Part shown: positions 10,666-21,379 of the stretch, in pieces
Layout of the letters: the number at the start of each line of letters is the position of its first letter
Position numbering within the stretch: position 1 is the stretch's first letter
NCBI GenBank assembly: GCA_964036045.1
Contig: OZ038382.1
Span: 146,022,961-146,086,960 of the forward strand
Length of the DNA: 64,000 nt
Source: Eutreptiella sp. 'Long Island Sound 2002'
Lineage: Eukaryota; Euglenozoa; Euglenophyceae; Eutreptiales; Eutreptiaceae
Reading direction: 5' to 3'
Translations under genes and position numbers: made by a program
The notes under the pieces: model-generated
Seen by the model: only the letters and a program-made list of their open reading frames with translations
What the model was told of the DNA's origin: nothing
Databases searched by the model: none

Positions 10666-11172
10666 TTGTGTGTTGCACCCCAAACAGGAGGCAACGCTAC
10701 GATGGAGGAAGCGCCGAAGTCAGGCAACGACATGAATGAGGAGGCGCCAAAGTCACGCGACGACAGGAGTGAGGAAGCGCCAAAGGCACAGGAGCACAGG
10801 AGTGAGGAAGTGCCAAGGTCACGCAACGACAGGAGTGAGAGAGCGCCAAAGGCACGCGACGACGGGAATGAGGAAGCGCCAAAAGCACGCCACAACAGGA
10901 GTGAAAAATCGCCAAAGTCACGCGACGACAGGAATGAGGAAGCGCCAGAGATGTGCGATGACACAGGCGAGGAGGCACCAGAAACACGCAACGCGCAACA
11001 GGTTTGGAGGCAGCAGGGCTGCTGCACCAGCAATGTTGCATTTGCAAGGACTGCCTCCCGTACCTATATGTTTCTCTCAGCAACACGGAGGAGAAGCGCT
11101 GCAAGAAGGAAGTGGAGCCTCGGAAGAAGCGCCTCAGCCAAGTACACCCATGCCCACACTGGTATGACATGA
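10666..11172 (+). CDS. Probable first exon of the pogo-like element: 11-residue repeat protein
   Basis: A 168-codon frame carries nine tandem 11-residue units of the type EEAPKSRDDRS between 10705 and 11001. It is rich in Glu, Lys, Arg and Asp and is likely disordered. In the overlapping frame from 11004 a Cys/His-rich stretch appears (CCICKDC and VHPCPHWYD), so a zinc-binding module may follow after a frame change or splice. A candidate splice acceptor (CGTCCCACAG) lies at 11231-11240. I cannot prove that this exon belongs to the transposase downstream. Position, orientation and the run of splice-like signals suggest it. Confidence 0.35.
   Translation: MCVAPQTGGNATMEEAPKSGNDMNEEAPKSRDDRSEEAPKAQEHRSEEVPRSRNDRSERAPKARDDGNEEAPKARHNRSEKSPKSRDDRNEEAPEMCDDTGEEAPETRNAQQVWRQQGCCTSNVAFARTASRTYMFLSATRRRSAARRKWSLGRSASAKYTHAHTGMT
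10705..11001 (+). repeat. Nine tandem 33-bp units
   Basis: Each unit encodes eleven residues beginning Glu-Glu-Ala-Pro or a close variant. Nine units fill 297 bp exactly with no phase slip. Differences between units are mostly single substitutions, so length is kept in multiples of three. Confidence 0.9.
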
Positions 11173-11240
11173 TGCGCAAAGTGAGCTGCAGACAGGGAAT
11201 GCCATGATCACTCATGTATATGCTCCCCTGCGTCCCACAG

Positions 11241-11334
11241 GAGAGTTCACAGAACAGTTCGGACATCATGCCTGCGCTCATGGAACTCAGTGATAATGAA
11301 GAAGCAGAAGCTGTTGGCAGACCACAGCGAGTCT
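11241..11334 (+). CDS. Candidate small exon of the pogo-like element
   Basis: The frame is open through an acidic peptide (ELSDNEEAEAVGRPQR). It lies between an acceptor (CCCACAG, ending 11240) and a consensus donor GTAAGT at 11335. The next plausible acceptor is TTTTTGCAG ending at 11747. The phases do not match perfectly with that donor: splicing at 11335 would create a stop, while a weaker GT at 11331 would keep frame. Immediately downstream, about 60 bp around GCGAGTCTGTAAGT is duplicated (11327-11445). Confidence 0.3.
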
Positions 11335-11747
11335 GTAAGTTGCAGGTAGCAACCATGGACGTAGTTTTGGTTTCTTGCTTTTTGCGAGTCTGTAAGTCTC
11401 AGGCACTGCCAGCAACAATGCAGCAGGTTTTGGTTTCCTGTTCTTTCGCCTTTTGCAACCTCAAGGGCAAATTCAGTGCAGGCCGCAGGCTCATTGAGAG
11501 TTAGGGCAAGCAAGTTGGAGTGTCAAAATAGGGTTTTATCCATCTGGTCTTCAAACCAAACATACGCCAAAATAATTTTTTGCAAAAACATGTGACAAGG
11601 GCTTCTTTCGCAGCAACATAACTGCCTTTTTTTTCCTCCTTAGCATGTCTGATTCTCCGATGCCAAGTGTTTCCTGTTTTGTTTTGCCGCGGTTGTGAGC
11701 CACCCTAGGTCAAAGAGAAGCTCCATTGATGTGTTGCCTTTTTGCAG

Positions 11748-13218
11748 AGGCAAGTGGATATATTTCAGCAGCCACCGCTTAGCAGAGCAAGGACAGCAGC
11801 ATTGAAATACATGAAAGGAGATTACCCTGCAATGGGATCAGCTGCAGGGCAACATTCAGTGAAGAGGTCCACTGTCGCCTATTGGGTGGCGCAGTACAGA
11901 TTGATGGGCATCTGGGCAATGGCAGAAGGACCCACTGAAGCATCACCACCACCCGCTTCTGCCAATGCAGAGCAGGTCTCTGTCACCGCTGTCCCACCTC
12001 CTCCGAAACCGGGTAGTGCAGCACACAAGGAAGCATACAAACAGGCCTAAAAGCTGGCAGGCGAAATATACCGTCGCAAGTCTGCCTCTGCTGGCACCGT
12101 GCAACAGCGCCTCCAACAGAAGTTTGGTTTGACTTTGAGTAACAGTACTGTACGGAGAGCAGCGCAGCGCAAGGGCCACAGTCCAAAGAAAAAGGGACGA
12201 CAGTGCATTCTGCCCGGGGATCTGGAAGATGAGGGCTTGCATTTCATCGGGCGACTGAATGCCAACAATCTGCCTGTGTTGAGAGAGAGAATAATTGCGA
12301 TGGTTAATCATCTCCTCTTGGGGCGCCCGGAGTTGGCCCAGAGATTCAAGGGTAGCAAGGTTGGCGAGAAATGGTGGTACCGATTCGTGAAAAAAAACAA
12401 AGGCAGCCTTCGCATGTGCAACATCGCAACCATCCAGACAGACCGCCTGAAGTGGAGTACCCCTCAAAATGTGAAGGTCTGGTATGACGTTGTAAAGGAA
12501 ACAGCCCTTTCCGGAGCACTTGCCGTTGTAAACCCGGATTACTGTGTCAGTGAACCCGATTCCCCTGAAATTCTGTGAAAGCACCCTGACAGAATGATGA
12601 GCCGTGATGGGACCGGGCTGACAATGGATATGACTGACAACAAGAGAGATCGTGCCAATAAGTCCGTTACGGTTCGCGGTAGAAAGTGCGAGGTAATTGC
12701 ACAAAAATCATCCTACAGATTTTCTGCCATTGGTGGCAGCACTGCCAGCGCACAGAGCCTGCCACCCATGCTCATTTTTCCTGGTACCTCTTTTACTCTG
12801 GGCCAAGCCACTGGCCTTCCTGCCACTATCCACCATAATGGTACAGGGGGGGCCACATGTGCTGATGACACGATGCTGCGTTTCGTGCAGCAGAATATTT
12901 TGCCTAATGTTGTCCCAAAACCTTCTGAAACACTGCCCGTAATTCTGATCCTCGACGGTCAGGGCTCCCACATGACTGTACCTCTGCTGGACTTCTGCAG
13001 ATAGCACCATATAATCATAATTCTGAGACCTCCGCACACCACACACATCACACAACCTGAGGACACGCACAATTTTGCCAAACTTAAGGTGCTGTGGCGG
13101 AAGGAAAAATTTGGTCTGCTGTCCCACAGAGCTGTCAGTGGTAATTGGGGTGTATCTGCGCGTCTTTCACCTGCTGACGCCATGTCCTGCCTGAAAAAGC
13201 CCCTAGGAGGCGGCCTTT
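11748..13218 (+). pseudogene. pogo-like (DDE_1) transposase: HTH and catalytic domains
   Basis: One frame runs through four stops (TAA 12048, TGA 12576, TAG 13002, TGA near 13217). Order of domains: a first helix-turn-helix (about 11780-11910), a second HTH (about 12070-12170), a CENP-B-type HTH (about 12225-12400, with KVGEKWWYRFVKK), then the catalytic core. The core shows SRDGTGL (first Asp; families normally have DETG), PVILILDGQGSH (second Asp) and RPPHTTHITQPED (third Asp, normally QPLD). This is the Tc1/mariner-pogo superfamily layout. Cut-and-paste transposition is the expected role. The stops and the altered first motif show that this copy is inactive. Confidence 0.8.
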
Positions 13219-13224
13219 GACCCA

Positions 13225-14121
13225 CAGGTCAATGCGGCCGGTTGACGGGCTACTGGTCTGGCGCCTTTCACGCGGCGCATTGAAAAAAAGTTGCTGGCAG
13301 AGGTTGGGGACAGGGCTGTTGCAGGCGATCTGCTGGTGCACCCCTCTGTGCGGGAACATCCAGAGACTCTGGTCAGTGCCATGTTTCCTGCCCAGCCTGT
13401 TGGTGACTCCCTTGCACAGGCTGAAGGCAGCTCTTTTCGCCTGCACCTTGGAATGTTCTGGAACCGCGAAGCAGTGACAGAAACAGTCGTGTATGATAAG
13501 ATCAAGGAAATTGTTGTTGCAAGGGAACAGAAGGAACAGGCGAAACACGACAGAAAAAGGAAAAGGGAGGAGGTGTCTTCTGCAAAGAGGGAGCAGGCTC
13601 TGCAAGAAAACAGTCGTGTCCTTTCACTGTTGCAGCAGGGCACACGACTTTCACAGTTCAGCTGCAAGCAGTTGTCGGCACTGCTGATTGCCCGTGGCCT
13701 ACAATGTGCCAAAACAAAGCCCGGACTGCTTGAACAGGTACAGGGGCTTCAGTTACAGGGCAGCGTTGACAGCGTTCCCCTACCCCAGTCCATTTCTGCA
13801 GTCAGTGACAGTCATTCTGAGAGCGGCAGTGAAAGCGCTGTTGTATCTGCAGGTCAGCGGTCTGATGGTGAACAATCTGAAAGTGAACAGAGCGAGGAAC
13901 TGTTTTTTCCAGCCAAGATAGTGGACAGCTGCACACGCGGTAAAGGCTTTTGCTACCGTGTGCGTTGGGCGGGCTATGGGCCTGCACATGATACGTGGGA
14001 GCCACACAGCTCGGTGGGAAAATCTGGCAATCAACCATTCATCATGCAATACCAGAAGGAATGCAAGCAGTGGCCCCCACTGAAGAAATGGTCTGACGTG
14101 CAACAGCCTGTTACAGTTTGA
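13225..14121 (+). CDS. C-terminal part of the pogo-like transposase with SAP-like motif and chromodomain
   Basis: A one-base frame change near 13218-13260 continues the transposase (RATGLAPFTRRIEKKL fits the end of the DDE_1 domain). The next 270 residues hold a Lys/Arg/Glu-rich coiled segment (about 13500-13610), a SAP-like helix-turn-helix (13645-13750, LSQFSCKQLSALLIARGL), a Ser/Glu-rich linker, and a clear chromodomain at 13903-14065 (FFPAKIVDSC, YRVRWAGYGPAHDTWEP). SAP modules bind DNA and chromodomains bind methylated histone tails, so this tail could tether transposase to particular chromatin. A polypyrimidine-CAG at about 14170-14178 hints at a further exon. Confidence 0.7.
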
Positions 14122-15359
14122 ATGCAGTTTGAATGTCTTCCTCCTCTCCGTTTGTGTTGATATACGTTTCCTTTGCAGCCCGTCACAGTTTCTGCCACGG
14201 GCATTTCAACGAGTCGAACAGTTCATGCAATATGCACTGCCGCTTCGCACATCAACTGTGGATGTATTCCGCCTTTTTGCAGTGCTCAAACCTTCGGAAG
14301 TTTCGGAATTCTGTGGCAAAAGAAATTTTGGAATCACCATGATGCACAGTTGCAGGGATATGATTTCAGTGAGTTAAAACTGCATCCAAAGCACATGACA
14401 TTGCAGTGACCATTGCCGGAGTAGTCAAAAAGTCCCCAAATCTGTCAAAGAACAAATTTCTGTAAAATGTATTCTATTTGCAGGAAAGGGGTTACTTTTA
14501 GGACCAAAAACCGGTTTGCGTTCTTGGCACAATCTGCTATGTACGTGTTGAGGTAGATAGCAAAGAACGTTGCAGGGGCCCCGCAGGAGCACAAGGTTCA
14601 ATAAAAGCCCCATGGGTGAGGTTCACTTTGTTTTCATGCATAAGGTGTAGTGCAATTTCGTACAAATGTGCACCTATTTGAGGGACCAACTGGTAGAAGG
14701 CCCGGAATTGCGATCTGGCTAAACCCTGGTGTGGTGCCTCCGCGCACACCGGCTGTCGCCGTTGGGTGCATAACTGCACTTGAGAGGAGAATGGTAAACG
14801 TTAATGGGCGCATCTGCTTCGGGAGTGCCACGCCTACGTGTATGGGGGATCACGAGTCCCTGGAAGCTGGAGGAGTCCTAGTGGAAGAGGAGTGGAAGTG
14901 GAAGTGGCTGAGGTAGGCGCACCGCCGGTCGTGGGATACATTGGTTGTTGCCTTGCAATTGGATTCCATTGAAGTGCCACACCATATTTGGTTTTGAGGT
15001 CTCATGCATTCATTCTAAGAGTTGACATTGCATTTGTCATTCATGCATGGTTCATTCATGGTGTGACCCAAACTTGGTGGTGCCCACGATTCCATGGTCA
15101 AGGTGAACATATAGTGTCTCCTCTCCCCAAGGTGGATTCGGTGCTTTCCCTCACTCTCCCGCTCTCCCCCAATTCATCATACTCCTCAAGAGCTAAATTG
15201 AGCATTTCATGCCATGTGACTGTTGTCTTTGATCCTTTGAGACTCTTGGGCTCTTTAATTTTTCTTTAAATGCCCGTGGCTTGGGAGTTATCCAATTAAG
15301 ACATGCCGTGGTTTTGCCGTCTTATGATTAGACTCAAGGATAGGCATTGGTCGAGCTTT
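14122..15359. other. Non-coding interval after the pogo-like element
   Basis: No gene is supported. The 3' end of the pogo-like element presumably lies here, but I found no inverted repeat pairing with the left side. Confidence 0.4.
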
Positions 15360-15670
15360 TGCCTCTCTCTCTCCAAGTGCATGCATGCTCTCTTGGGTCA
15401 AGACTAGGCGAAACTCTCTCCATATGCATGTTCTCTTGGGTGAAGGCTAGGCGAAACTCTCTCCCCATGCATGCCTTCTGTGATGATGGATAGGTAAATC
15501 TCTCTCAAGGGATTTGGTTGGGGAACATCTCTTCTCGGGCATGGTTAGGCGATGCATGTACTCTCTCCGGCTCTCCGGGATGAGACCAACTCTCCATGCA
15601 CGTGCTCTCGTTGGGTGGGATCATCTCTCCATGCACGTGCTCTCTTTGGGTGGAGGTTAGGTCCGATGAG
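15360..15670 (+). repeat. Imperfect minisatellite-like array
   Basis: A unit of roughly 45 bp recurs with drift. Its core is CTCTCTCCATGCATG, then CTCTTGGGT, then CTAGGCGAAA. Copies start near 15366, 15414, 15459, 15553, 15590 and 15628. Later copies carry CATGCACGTGCTCTC instead. Confidence 0.6.
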
Positions 15671-16549
15671 TAGCCCGGGAGGCCATTGGCCTATTTTGTG
15701 CTTCTTTACCAAGATGTGGATCTCCATGTCAATGGTGTATTGCTCATTTGCTAATTTGGTTTAGATTAGTTGTTGATCCTAAGAGCTAACCGGGTCATGG
15801 TTTGGTGCCTTTGTTGGTGCGTTTACATGCCCCATGTGACCATGTATGTGCATGTGCACCTCCTTCCCTCATGTCGGTGTAGTCAAGACGTCCGGAGACT
15901 CAAGTGACTCATGTGCTCTTTGGGAATGGCCCGACGGTGGTGTCATTTCTTCCCACTTCTCCACCCCCGCTGAGACCATCCATGTCGACGGGTAGAAGTA
16001 GTGTGAATTTTGATTTACACTTTTGCATGCATGACTCAAGTCCATAGGATAATGCCCGTGCCCATCAACTCTTCGTCTTTGCATTGCATGTGGTCCGACC
16101 GGAAGAGTAGGTTGAGTCTTACTCGAGCTTGTGAATTCTTTTTCTTTTCTCAAGGGTGGACCTACCTTGTGCCCGTTTGGACTCTCTTTGGACCTGTGCT
16201 CGTGCTGTGTGGACTAGTGGACCCGTCTCGGAGCCGTATTGGCTCATTTGTGAATCATTGTTGGGCCGTGGCTCATTTGTGGGTTTTTGTGGACCATTGG
16301 TGAACTTTTGGTTGGATCATTGTTGGACCGCATTGGATTCTTGGGTCATTTCGTCATTGGGCTTTCAGTTGGAATTGTTTGTGTCATTGCCGTGCTCTGA
16401 GGGACTTGAGTGGGTTGTGAGCTTCGAAATTTCTGCTGGTTTTATTGGTTGGAAATTTGGTTGGTTGGAAATTGGGAAAAATGTAAGATTCACTCGGTTC
16501 AAGTCACCTTGAGGGCAAATTGTGTGTGGGTGTGGGCACTGCATAAACA
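15671..16549. other. Non-coding interval, partly GT-rich low complexity
   Basis: From about 16150 to 16350 the plus strand repeats TTTGTGG/TTGGACC-like words. No coding feature is supported. It ends at the abrupt start of A gag homology at 16550. Confidence 0.4.
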
Positions 16550-16894
16550 CTCAGCGAGTTCGCTGAGAACTTCGGCAGGTTCCTAAGGATGACCGGCAAA
16601 ACCCGTGCTAGTGGGCGAGTGAAGTGCGATCTGCTCCTGCAGTGCTGCAAGACCAAGTACCTGGAGAAGCAGGTCAAGCAGATCGTGACCAAGTCCGCCA
16701 CCTTTGCCGACGTGTTGGTTGCCTTGGAGAGGCAGTACCCTTCATACGAGACCAACCGCTTCATCAGGGCCGAGATCCAGAACCTGGCTGCGTTGCCCAA
16801 CAACCCCAAGCCTGCCAGGATTTCCAAGCTGCTTGCCGACTTGGACCACCGCGTAGGGCGACTGACGCCCGGTTCCTATGGCAGCCCTAGGAAG
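16550..16894 (+). pseudogene. Element A gag, middle part
   Basis: The frame opens abruptly with a capsid-like segment (FLRMTGKTRASGRVKC, LLQCCKTKYLEKQ, FADVLVALERQYPSYE, RISKLLADLDHRVGRL). The first 120 bp duplicate, in inverted orientation, the end of the minus-strand gag part at 1961-2080. At 16894/16895 the frame runs into the left terminal repeat of the DNA transposon and resumes at 23422 in the same frame. Confidence 0.7.
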
Positions 16895-16912
16895 CCGTTT
16901 TGCCCAGGTAGA
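16895..16912 (+). repeat. Left terminal inverted repeat
   Basis: CCGTTTTGCCCAGGTAGA. It pairs with the reverse complement of 23404-23421 at 17 of 18 positions. Confidence 0.8.
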
Positions 16913-17096
16913 GTTGCACAGAAAAATTGATGTTTGCACGCAGTTGCACTAAATTTCTGCCAGTTGCACAGAATTGCACTGCAGTTGCACAGTGCAATCT
17001 CTGTGCAACCGCGCTCGCGCCGCCGTCGCGACTGCCGCTGTCGTTGCCGCATCTTAAATTTCACGAGAAATTCAGTAGCCATTTGCCAGATTTGCA

Positions 17097-17351
17097 ATGG
17101 TTTTGCAAGGAAATGCTATTTCCCAGTTTATTAGAACTACCTACGGTAGTTTTAGCAGCGAGGACTTGATGGATGACCTTGTGGGACTATTTACCTCAAC
17201 GGCACCGGGTGCCGCGCTATTGGATGGCCTCAATGCACGCATCAATAAGCAAAAACGATACAAGAAACGCGCAAAGGACGCCATTCGGCAGGTTTACACA
17301 CCTACCGAGGCTGTCTGCCTAGTTTTGGAGCTTGAAATGCCAAAAAAAAAG
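17097..17351 (+). CDS. Transposon exon 1: basic N-terminal segment
   Basis: An ATG at 17097 opens about 84 residues containing QFIRTTYGSFSSEDLMDDL and a Lys/Arg-rich stretch (KQKRYKKRAKD). The frame reaches AAAAAAAAAG|GTGATG at about 17351, a plausible splice donor. It is followed by a stretch full of TTGCAC words that leads to the next exon near 17690. No domain is recognised. A DNA-binding N-terminus of the transposase is my inference. Confidence 0.4.
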
Positions 17352-17689
17352 GTGATGTTTCTTGCTATGTCGCTTTTTTGCGCTATTGATGCATTGTGCA
17401 ACCGCTCCTTGTGGTGTGCAAGTGACCACTTGCACACATTCCAAGCCATATCATTCTCATACATCGTCTAATGTGGTCATTCACTCCATTCAGGATACCT
17501 ACATACTCTAACTTGCACACTAGGACATCGTATAACACCACATTCATAAAAATAGTGCGATGATGGCAACGTTACGCTTTATGCAAACATGTGTGCAAGT
17601 AGTTTTTTGCACCGTTTGCACACGGTTGCACTTGTGCAACTACCAATATATGCCTCTCCCTTTCTGGGTACAAGAACCTTATCTGTTGG

Positions 17690-19051
17690 GTATCCAAGCT
17701 TCGCATTTATGGGAAGGGGCGCCTCCCCGCTAATTGGGATCAGCCCTTCACATCCTTTGAGGCTTTCAAGATTGCTTGGCGGGAGCTTGGGAGCAAGCAA
17801 ATCCTAGTCCCAAGCGATTACAATGGGAAGGTAGGTGTCTGTTGGGATCTTGATGAGTTTTTTAAGAATATCTCAACTCAAGACGATATACTTGATACAA
17901 TGTCGTTCTCGCTTTTGGATGGGGAACGACCATATGTTTTGATCGTTCGGGGTGACGGATTCCCTTGTGGATCTCGCCCCTGGGTGCAATTGGCCATTGG
18001 GTTTGCCAACCATGGTCAGAAGGCGCGCACCCTAGCTTATAATTGGACCATCGATGTCGCCCTCACAAGTGAGCACGACATCGATGCTCTATGTGCAATT
18101 TTTTCAAAGACTTTCGAGGCAATCCAAAGTATTATAAATACCGGATGGATCCTCATTCGTGAAAAATGGTGTCGTGCCCGAGTCATGTTGGGTGGTGACT
18201 CCCCATGGCTCCTCAAAGTGCTAGGAATTTCAAGCTATTTTCGCATTGGGAGTATTTATACTTATGCGACGTGGTGCGAGGTCAAGGGAAAGTGGGAGGA
18301 CCGAAAGTGGCGGCGTTCACCCAAGAGCAACAAAAAAATATATAAACTTCATAAGAAGGGGTTGGATTGTACCACCGCCAAAGGATGTGTGAGTGAACCC
18401 TTGTTGCATATAGAGGAACGGTTCAAATTTGCGGTTATGTGCATATTGCATCTTGTTATTCGGGTTGGTGACTACCTCAGCAAATTCATTAGGAAGAAGT
18501 GCAAGCACCTTCCGCCGGCCACTAGGGATCGTGTTCAAGATCGCCTCAATTGTGCCAAGACCAAAATTAGTCTCAGGGGCCATGCCTCTCCGGATGGGGA
18601 AGAGACATGGCTCTTGTTGGCAAGCTGGCGTCATATTGGCAAGGCCATGAAGCTTCCAAAGCATGTCATTGATGTTGTTGTACAAATGGCTTCTTTACTT
18701 ACGGCACTACAAAGTTGGGAGTTCAATTCGAACGCCCTTAATTGTAAATCCATCGCAAAGAAGTTCAAACGAACAATTTGTCCTACCATTCGATCGCCAT
18801 ATTTGTTATGGCTACAATTTGATGCTCCCGAGGTTCTGAAAAATTTGCATCCGTGGGGTTGCGGTATGTTTAGCGGCGACATTGTTGAGTCGCTAAACTA
18901 CCTCTTCAAGGACCATTTTTTGTGCTCCTGGGCTAGGGGAGGAGGGAACGGCACTCCAACGGAACGCGACACGCGCCTCGTCATGCAAGCGCTAGAACGT
19001 CTCTTCCTCGCCAAGGAGATGCCTCGATGGCAACATGCAAATGCTGATTAG
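17690..19051 (+). CDS. Putative RNase H-fold (DDE) transposase exon
   Basis: The frame is open from about 17690 (shortly after an AG near 17670-17690) to a TAG at 19049. Three acidic motifs sit in the order expected of a DDE enzyme: Asp in VLIVRGDGFPCGS (17938-17976), Asp in VMLGGDSPWLLKVLGI (about 18185-18235) and Glu in SGDIVESLNYLFKDHF (about 18875-18920). The block GQKARTLAYNWTID lies between the first two. Cys/His residues are scattered (CVSEPLLHI, KKCKHL), but I see no standard zinc motif. I cannot assign the family with certainty. The dioxygenase partner downstream suggests a KDZ-type or related alga-specific transposase. The frame is uninterrupted over about 450 codons, so decay is limited here. 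Confidence 0.5.
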   Translation, partial: VSKLRIYGKGRLPANWDQPFTSFEAFKIAWRELGSKQILVPSDYNGKVGVCWDLDEFFKNISTQDDILDTMSFSLLDGERPYVLIVRGDGFPCGSRPWVQLAIGFANHGQKARTLAYNWTIDVALTSEHDIDALCAIFSKTFEAIQSIINTGWILIREKWCRARVMLGGDSPWLLKVLGISSYFRIGSIYTYATWCEVKGKWEDRKWRRSPKSNKKIYKLHKKGLDCTTAKGCVSEPLLHIEERFKFAVMCILHLVIRVGDYLSKFIRKKCKHLPPATRDRVQDRLNCAKTKISLRGHASPDGEETWLLLASWRHIGKAMKLPKHVIDVVVQMASLLTALQSWEFNSNALNCKSIAKKFKRTICPTIRSPYLLWLQFDAPEVLKNLHPWGCGMFSGDIVESLNYLFKDHFLCSWARGGGNGTPTERDTRLVMQALERLFLAKEMPRWQHANAD

Positions 19052-19262
19052 GTGTGTCTCTTCATGTTGCATGTCATCTAGTAACCGATTGGACCGCAAT
19101 GTGTTTGGACATGTGCATGTGTGTCGTAAGCCGAACGCGGAGCGTGTGCAAGTCTTGTGCAAGTGGTGTGCAACGTGTGCAAGTGGGTTGTTGCATTGTG
19201 CAACCGCACGTTGCGCACTCTCTTCCCATATTTCTTTCCGTAGCGGTTGAGCATGGGCGACC

Positions 19263-20221
19263 ATGGATCCACAACTCCAACAACTCGGACAATTATTACA
19301 ACTCCTACAAGCAAGTGGGAGCGGGAGTGGTAGTGGAGCGTCAAGTGGAGCGGGAGTCAAGGCAGCGGGAGTCAAGCGTCGACTAGTAGTGGTTTGACAA
19401 CGCCGAAGAAGCCGCAAATTGATGAGCAAGCGAGCAACTCACCAACCGAGCAAACCACCCCGCCTCGATTGCAATCCCACTTCCCATGTAAAAGCGAGTT
19501 GTTGTTCCACCATAGTTGTCACATGGACGCCCCGCTTGCCAACGACAGTTTGGAATGGCGTTGGCTTCGCGATGTAACGCCAAAATATTTGTATAGGCGC
19601 GCATTGTGTCATTTTCTCAAGAAGTGCCGGCAAGTCGACTCCTGGGGAATTATCATGTATCCGAGGCAAGGCTCCGCCCTCACCGCCACGCGGTGGAGTG
19701 ATTGGAAAATCTTGAAAATTGGCCTCCAAGGCTACGCGGAAGCATGCATGGTGCTCCGTGAGGCCGCCGTGTATGGCTCATTCATGGTGTGGCAAAAAAC
19801 TGGGTTGGGAGAGGCCATTGCAGCCAAGTGTGTCAGCAGCGGCAACCCAGGAGCCCGTGCGGGCGGCCACGGACATCGGCATGGCCCTCAGTTTTTTTTC
19901 CACGATGTCGGAGGCATTTCGGAAGAAGTATATGACGTTCACAACGATGGGGCATATGGTGCGTCACCCCCATCATTATTGGAGGCGGGAGCAACAGGTT
20001 CGGGAGGCCATCGGCGCACCGCGAAAGCCGTCGGCGCCGTGGCACACTCCAATGCACCGCCAACAACACCGAGTCCTCTCAATGTGATGGCGCCAACGTA
20101 CACCCCGTTGAGAAGGTGTGCAACCGCTGTGCAAGGGTGTGCAAGTGCCGTCGAGCACACACTCCATGTGTCAATGATTGTAGGACGGGTGGGTAAGCGG
20201 CCCATGGTGAAACAAGGGTGA
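19263..20221 (+). CDS. Transposon-encoded protein of unknown function
   Basis: An ATG at 19263 starts a Gln/Leu-rich helix (QQLGQLLQLLQ), then a Gly/Ser run. The frame shifts by one near 19380 and continues at 19394 with a globular region (SLEWRWLRDVTPKYLYRRAL, YPRQGSALTATRWSDWK, GYAEACMVLREAAVYG). After about 19830 the composition drifts and GTGCAA words appear at 20110-20150, so the true exon probably ends before that. No known domain is recognised. Position between the transposase and a basic protein suggests one accessory gene of the element. Confidence 0.35.
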
Positions 20222-20387
20222 TGTTTAGCATTGATTCCTTTATTGGACATGCATCGGATGCCCCATTTACGGCCCCACACATGAATCCGTTCATTTTGGC
20301 TATGGTGTTTGTCCACGCGGAGGTGTTGTGCAACCACACACTTGCATGCCTTGCACCTGTGCAACCGCCCTTCACAGCTCACCGCCA

Positions 20388-21244
20388 CTGATGTGCCGAC
20401 CGCCATGTTCGTTTGCGACAAGCGTGGCCCCGGTGTGATCGTGAGTGGAGTGTGGCCGCCGATCCCCATTGACGAATGGCAGCTCACCATGGATCCAAGA
20501 AAGGTGGAGGAATTTAGGAAGAAGTGGAAAAAAGATATGAAGGCCGCTCTACGGGAGTTGGACGGGAGTGTGGGAAGCCCGGATCAAGGGATGAAATCGC
20601 AACCACGGATCCGGTCGGAGAAGGCCGCGCCTCACCTCCCTTCCGCAACGCAGTTTCCATTGGATTTGGCAATGAAGCTCGAGGAAAAGTTTGAGAACGA
20701 TAGTGAGTTGGGCAACCCCATTGTGGATGAGAGTGATTGGGAACCCCCTACGGAACACAAGCCAATGAAGATGGAGAAGCAAGAGAAGCCTGCACCCCCC
20801 CGGCCACCGCCCGTTCCGCAAGGAGGAAGCCAAAAAGCGTCCCACGTCTCACCGAAGATGATGTTGCTCAAGGCCCAACACGCATTGAAGGAGCGTGTGG
20901 CCAACGACACGAAGAAGACCAAGAAGAAGAAAGACGGGCGTGGGGCAAACTCGAGCAAACGGAAGAGACTTGCGGTGGAATCGGATAGCAATACGACGGC
21001 CGGAAGTGAGGCATACGAGGAGAAGCCCGCCACAAAGAAAAAGAAGGGAGATGGAGGCAAGAGCGTACAACCGAATGCGCCAAAGAAGAAGGAAAGCGCA
21101 AAGGCAAGCGTACCACAACCGCAAGAGGGCCCGAAACAAGATCCAAAAGAAGAGAAGAGCCCAAATGAAGCAAGTGACCATGGCACACCGCATGCAAATG
21201 AGCTGGCCGCACCCGAAAAGGCCACATCCGCCGCGGAAGTGTGA
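20388..21244 (+). CDS. Lysine-rich, probably nuclear accessory protein
   Basis: The exon follows an acceptor (CGCCCTTCACAG) and opens with FVCDKRGPGVIVSGVWPP, then a charged helix (RKVEEFRKKWKKDMKAAL). The rest is low complexity with several candidate nuclear localisation signals (TKKTKKKKDGR, SSKRKRL, ATKKKKGDG) between acidic and Pro-rich segments. It ends at a TGA at 21242. No enzymatic motif is visible. It may bind DNA or chromatin as a partner of the transposase; this is inference from charge only. Confidence 0.45.
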
Positions 21245-21379
21245 CACCGTCATGTTTACTCGCATTCCATGTTACATAGCTTGTGCAACTAGTGTGCGAC
21301 CCTTGTGCAACTTGTGCAAGCACTCAGTTTCGCGCGGTTGCACACACTTGCACACCGGTTGCACATCTTACCTTTGTAG

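Noticed and set aside
10697-11356. Antisense ORF of 219 residues over the 33-bp repeat array
   Set aside because: It exists only because a 33-bp repeat without stops keeps several frames open. The plus frame fits the direction of the transposase.
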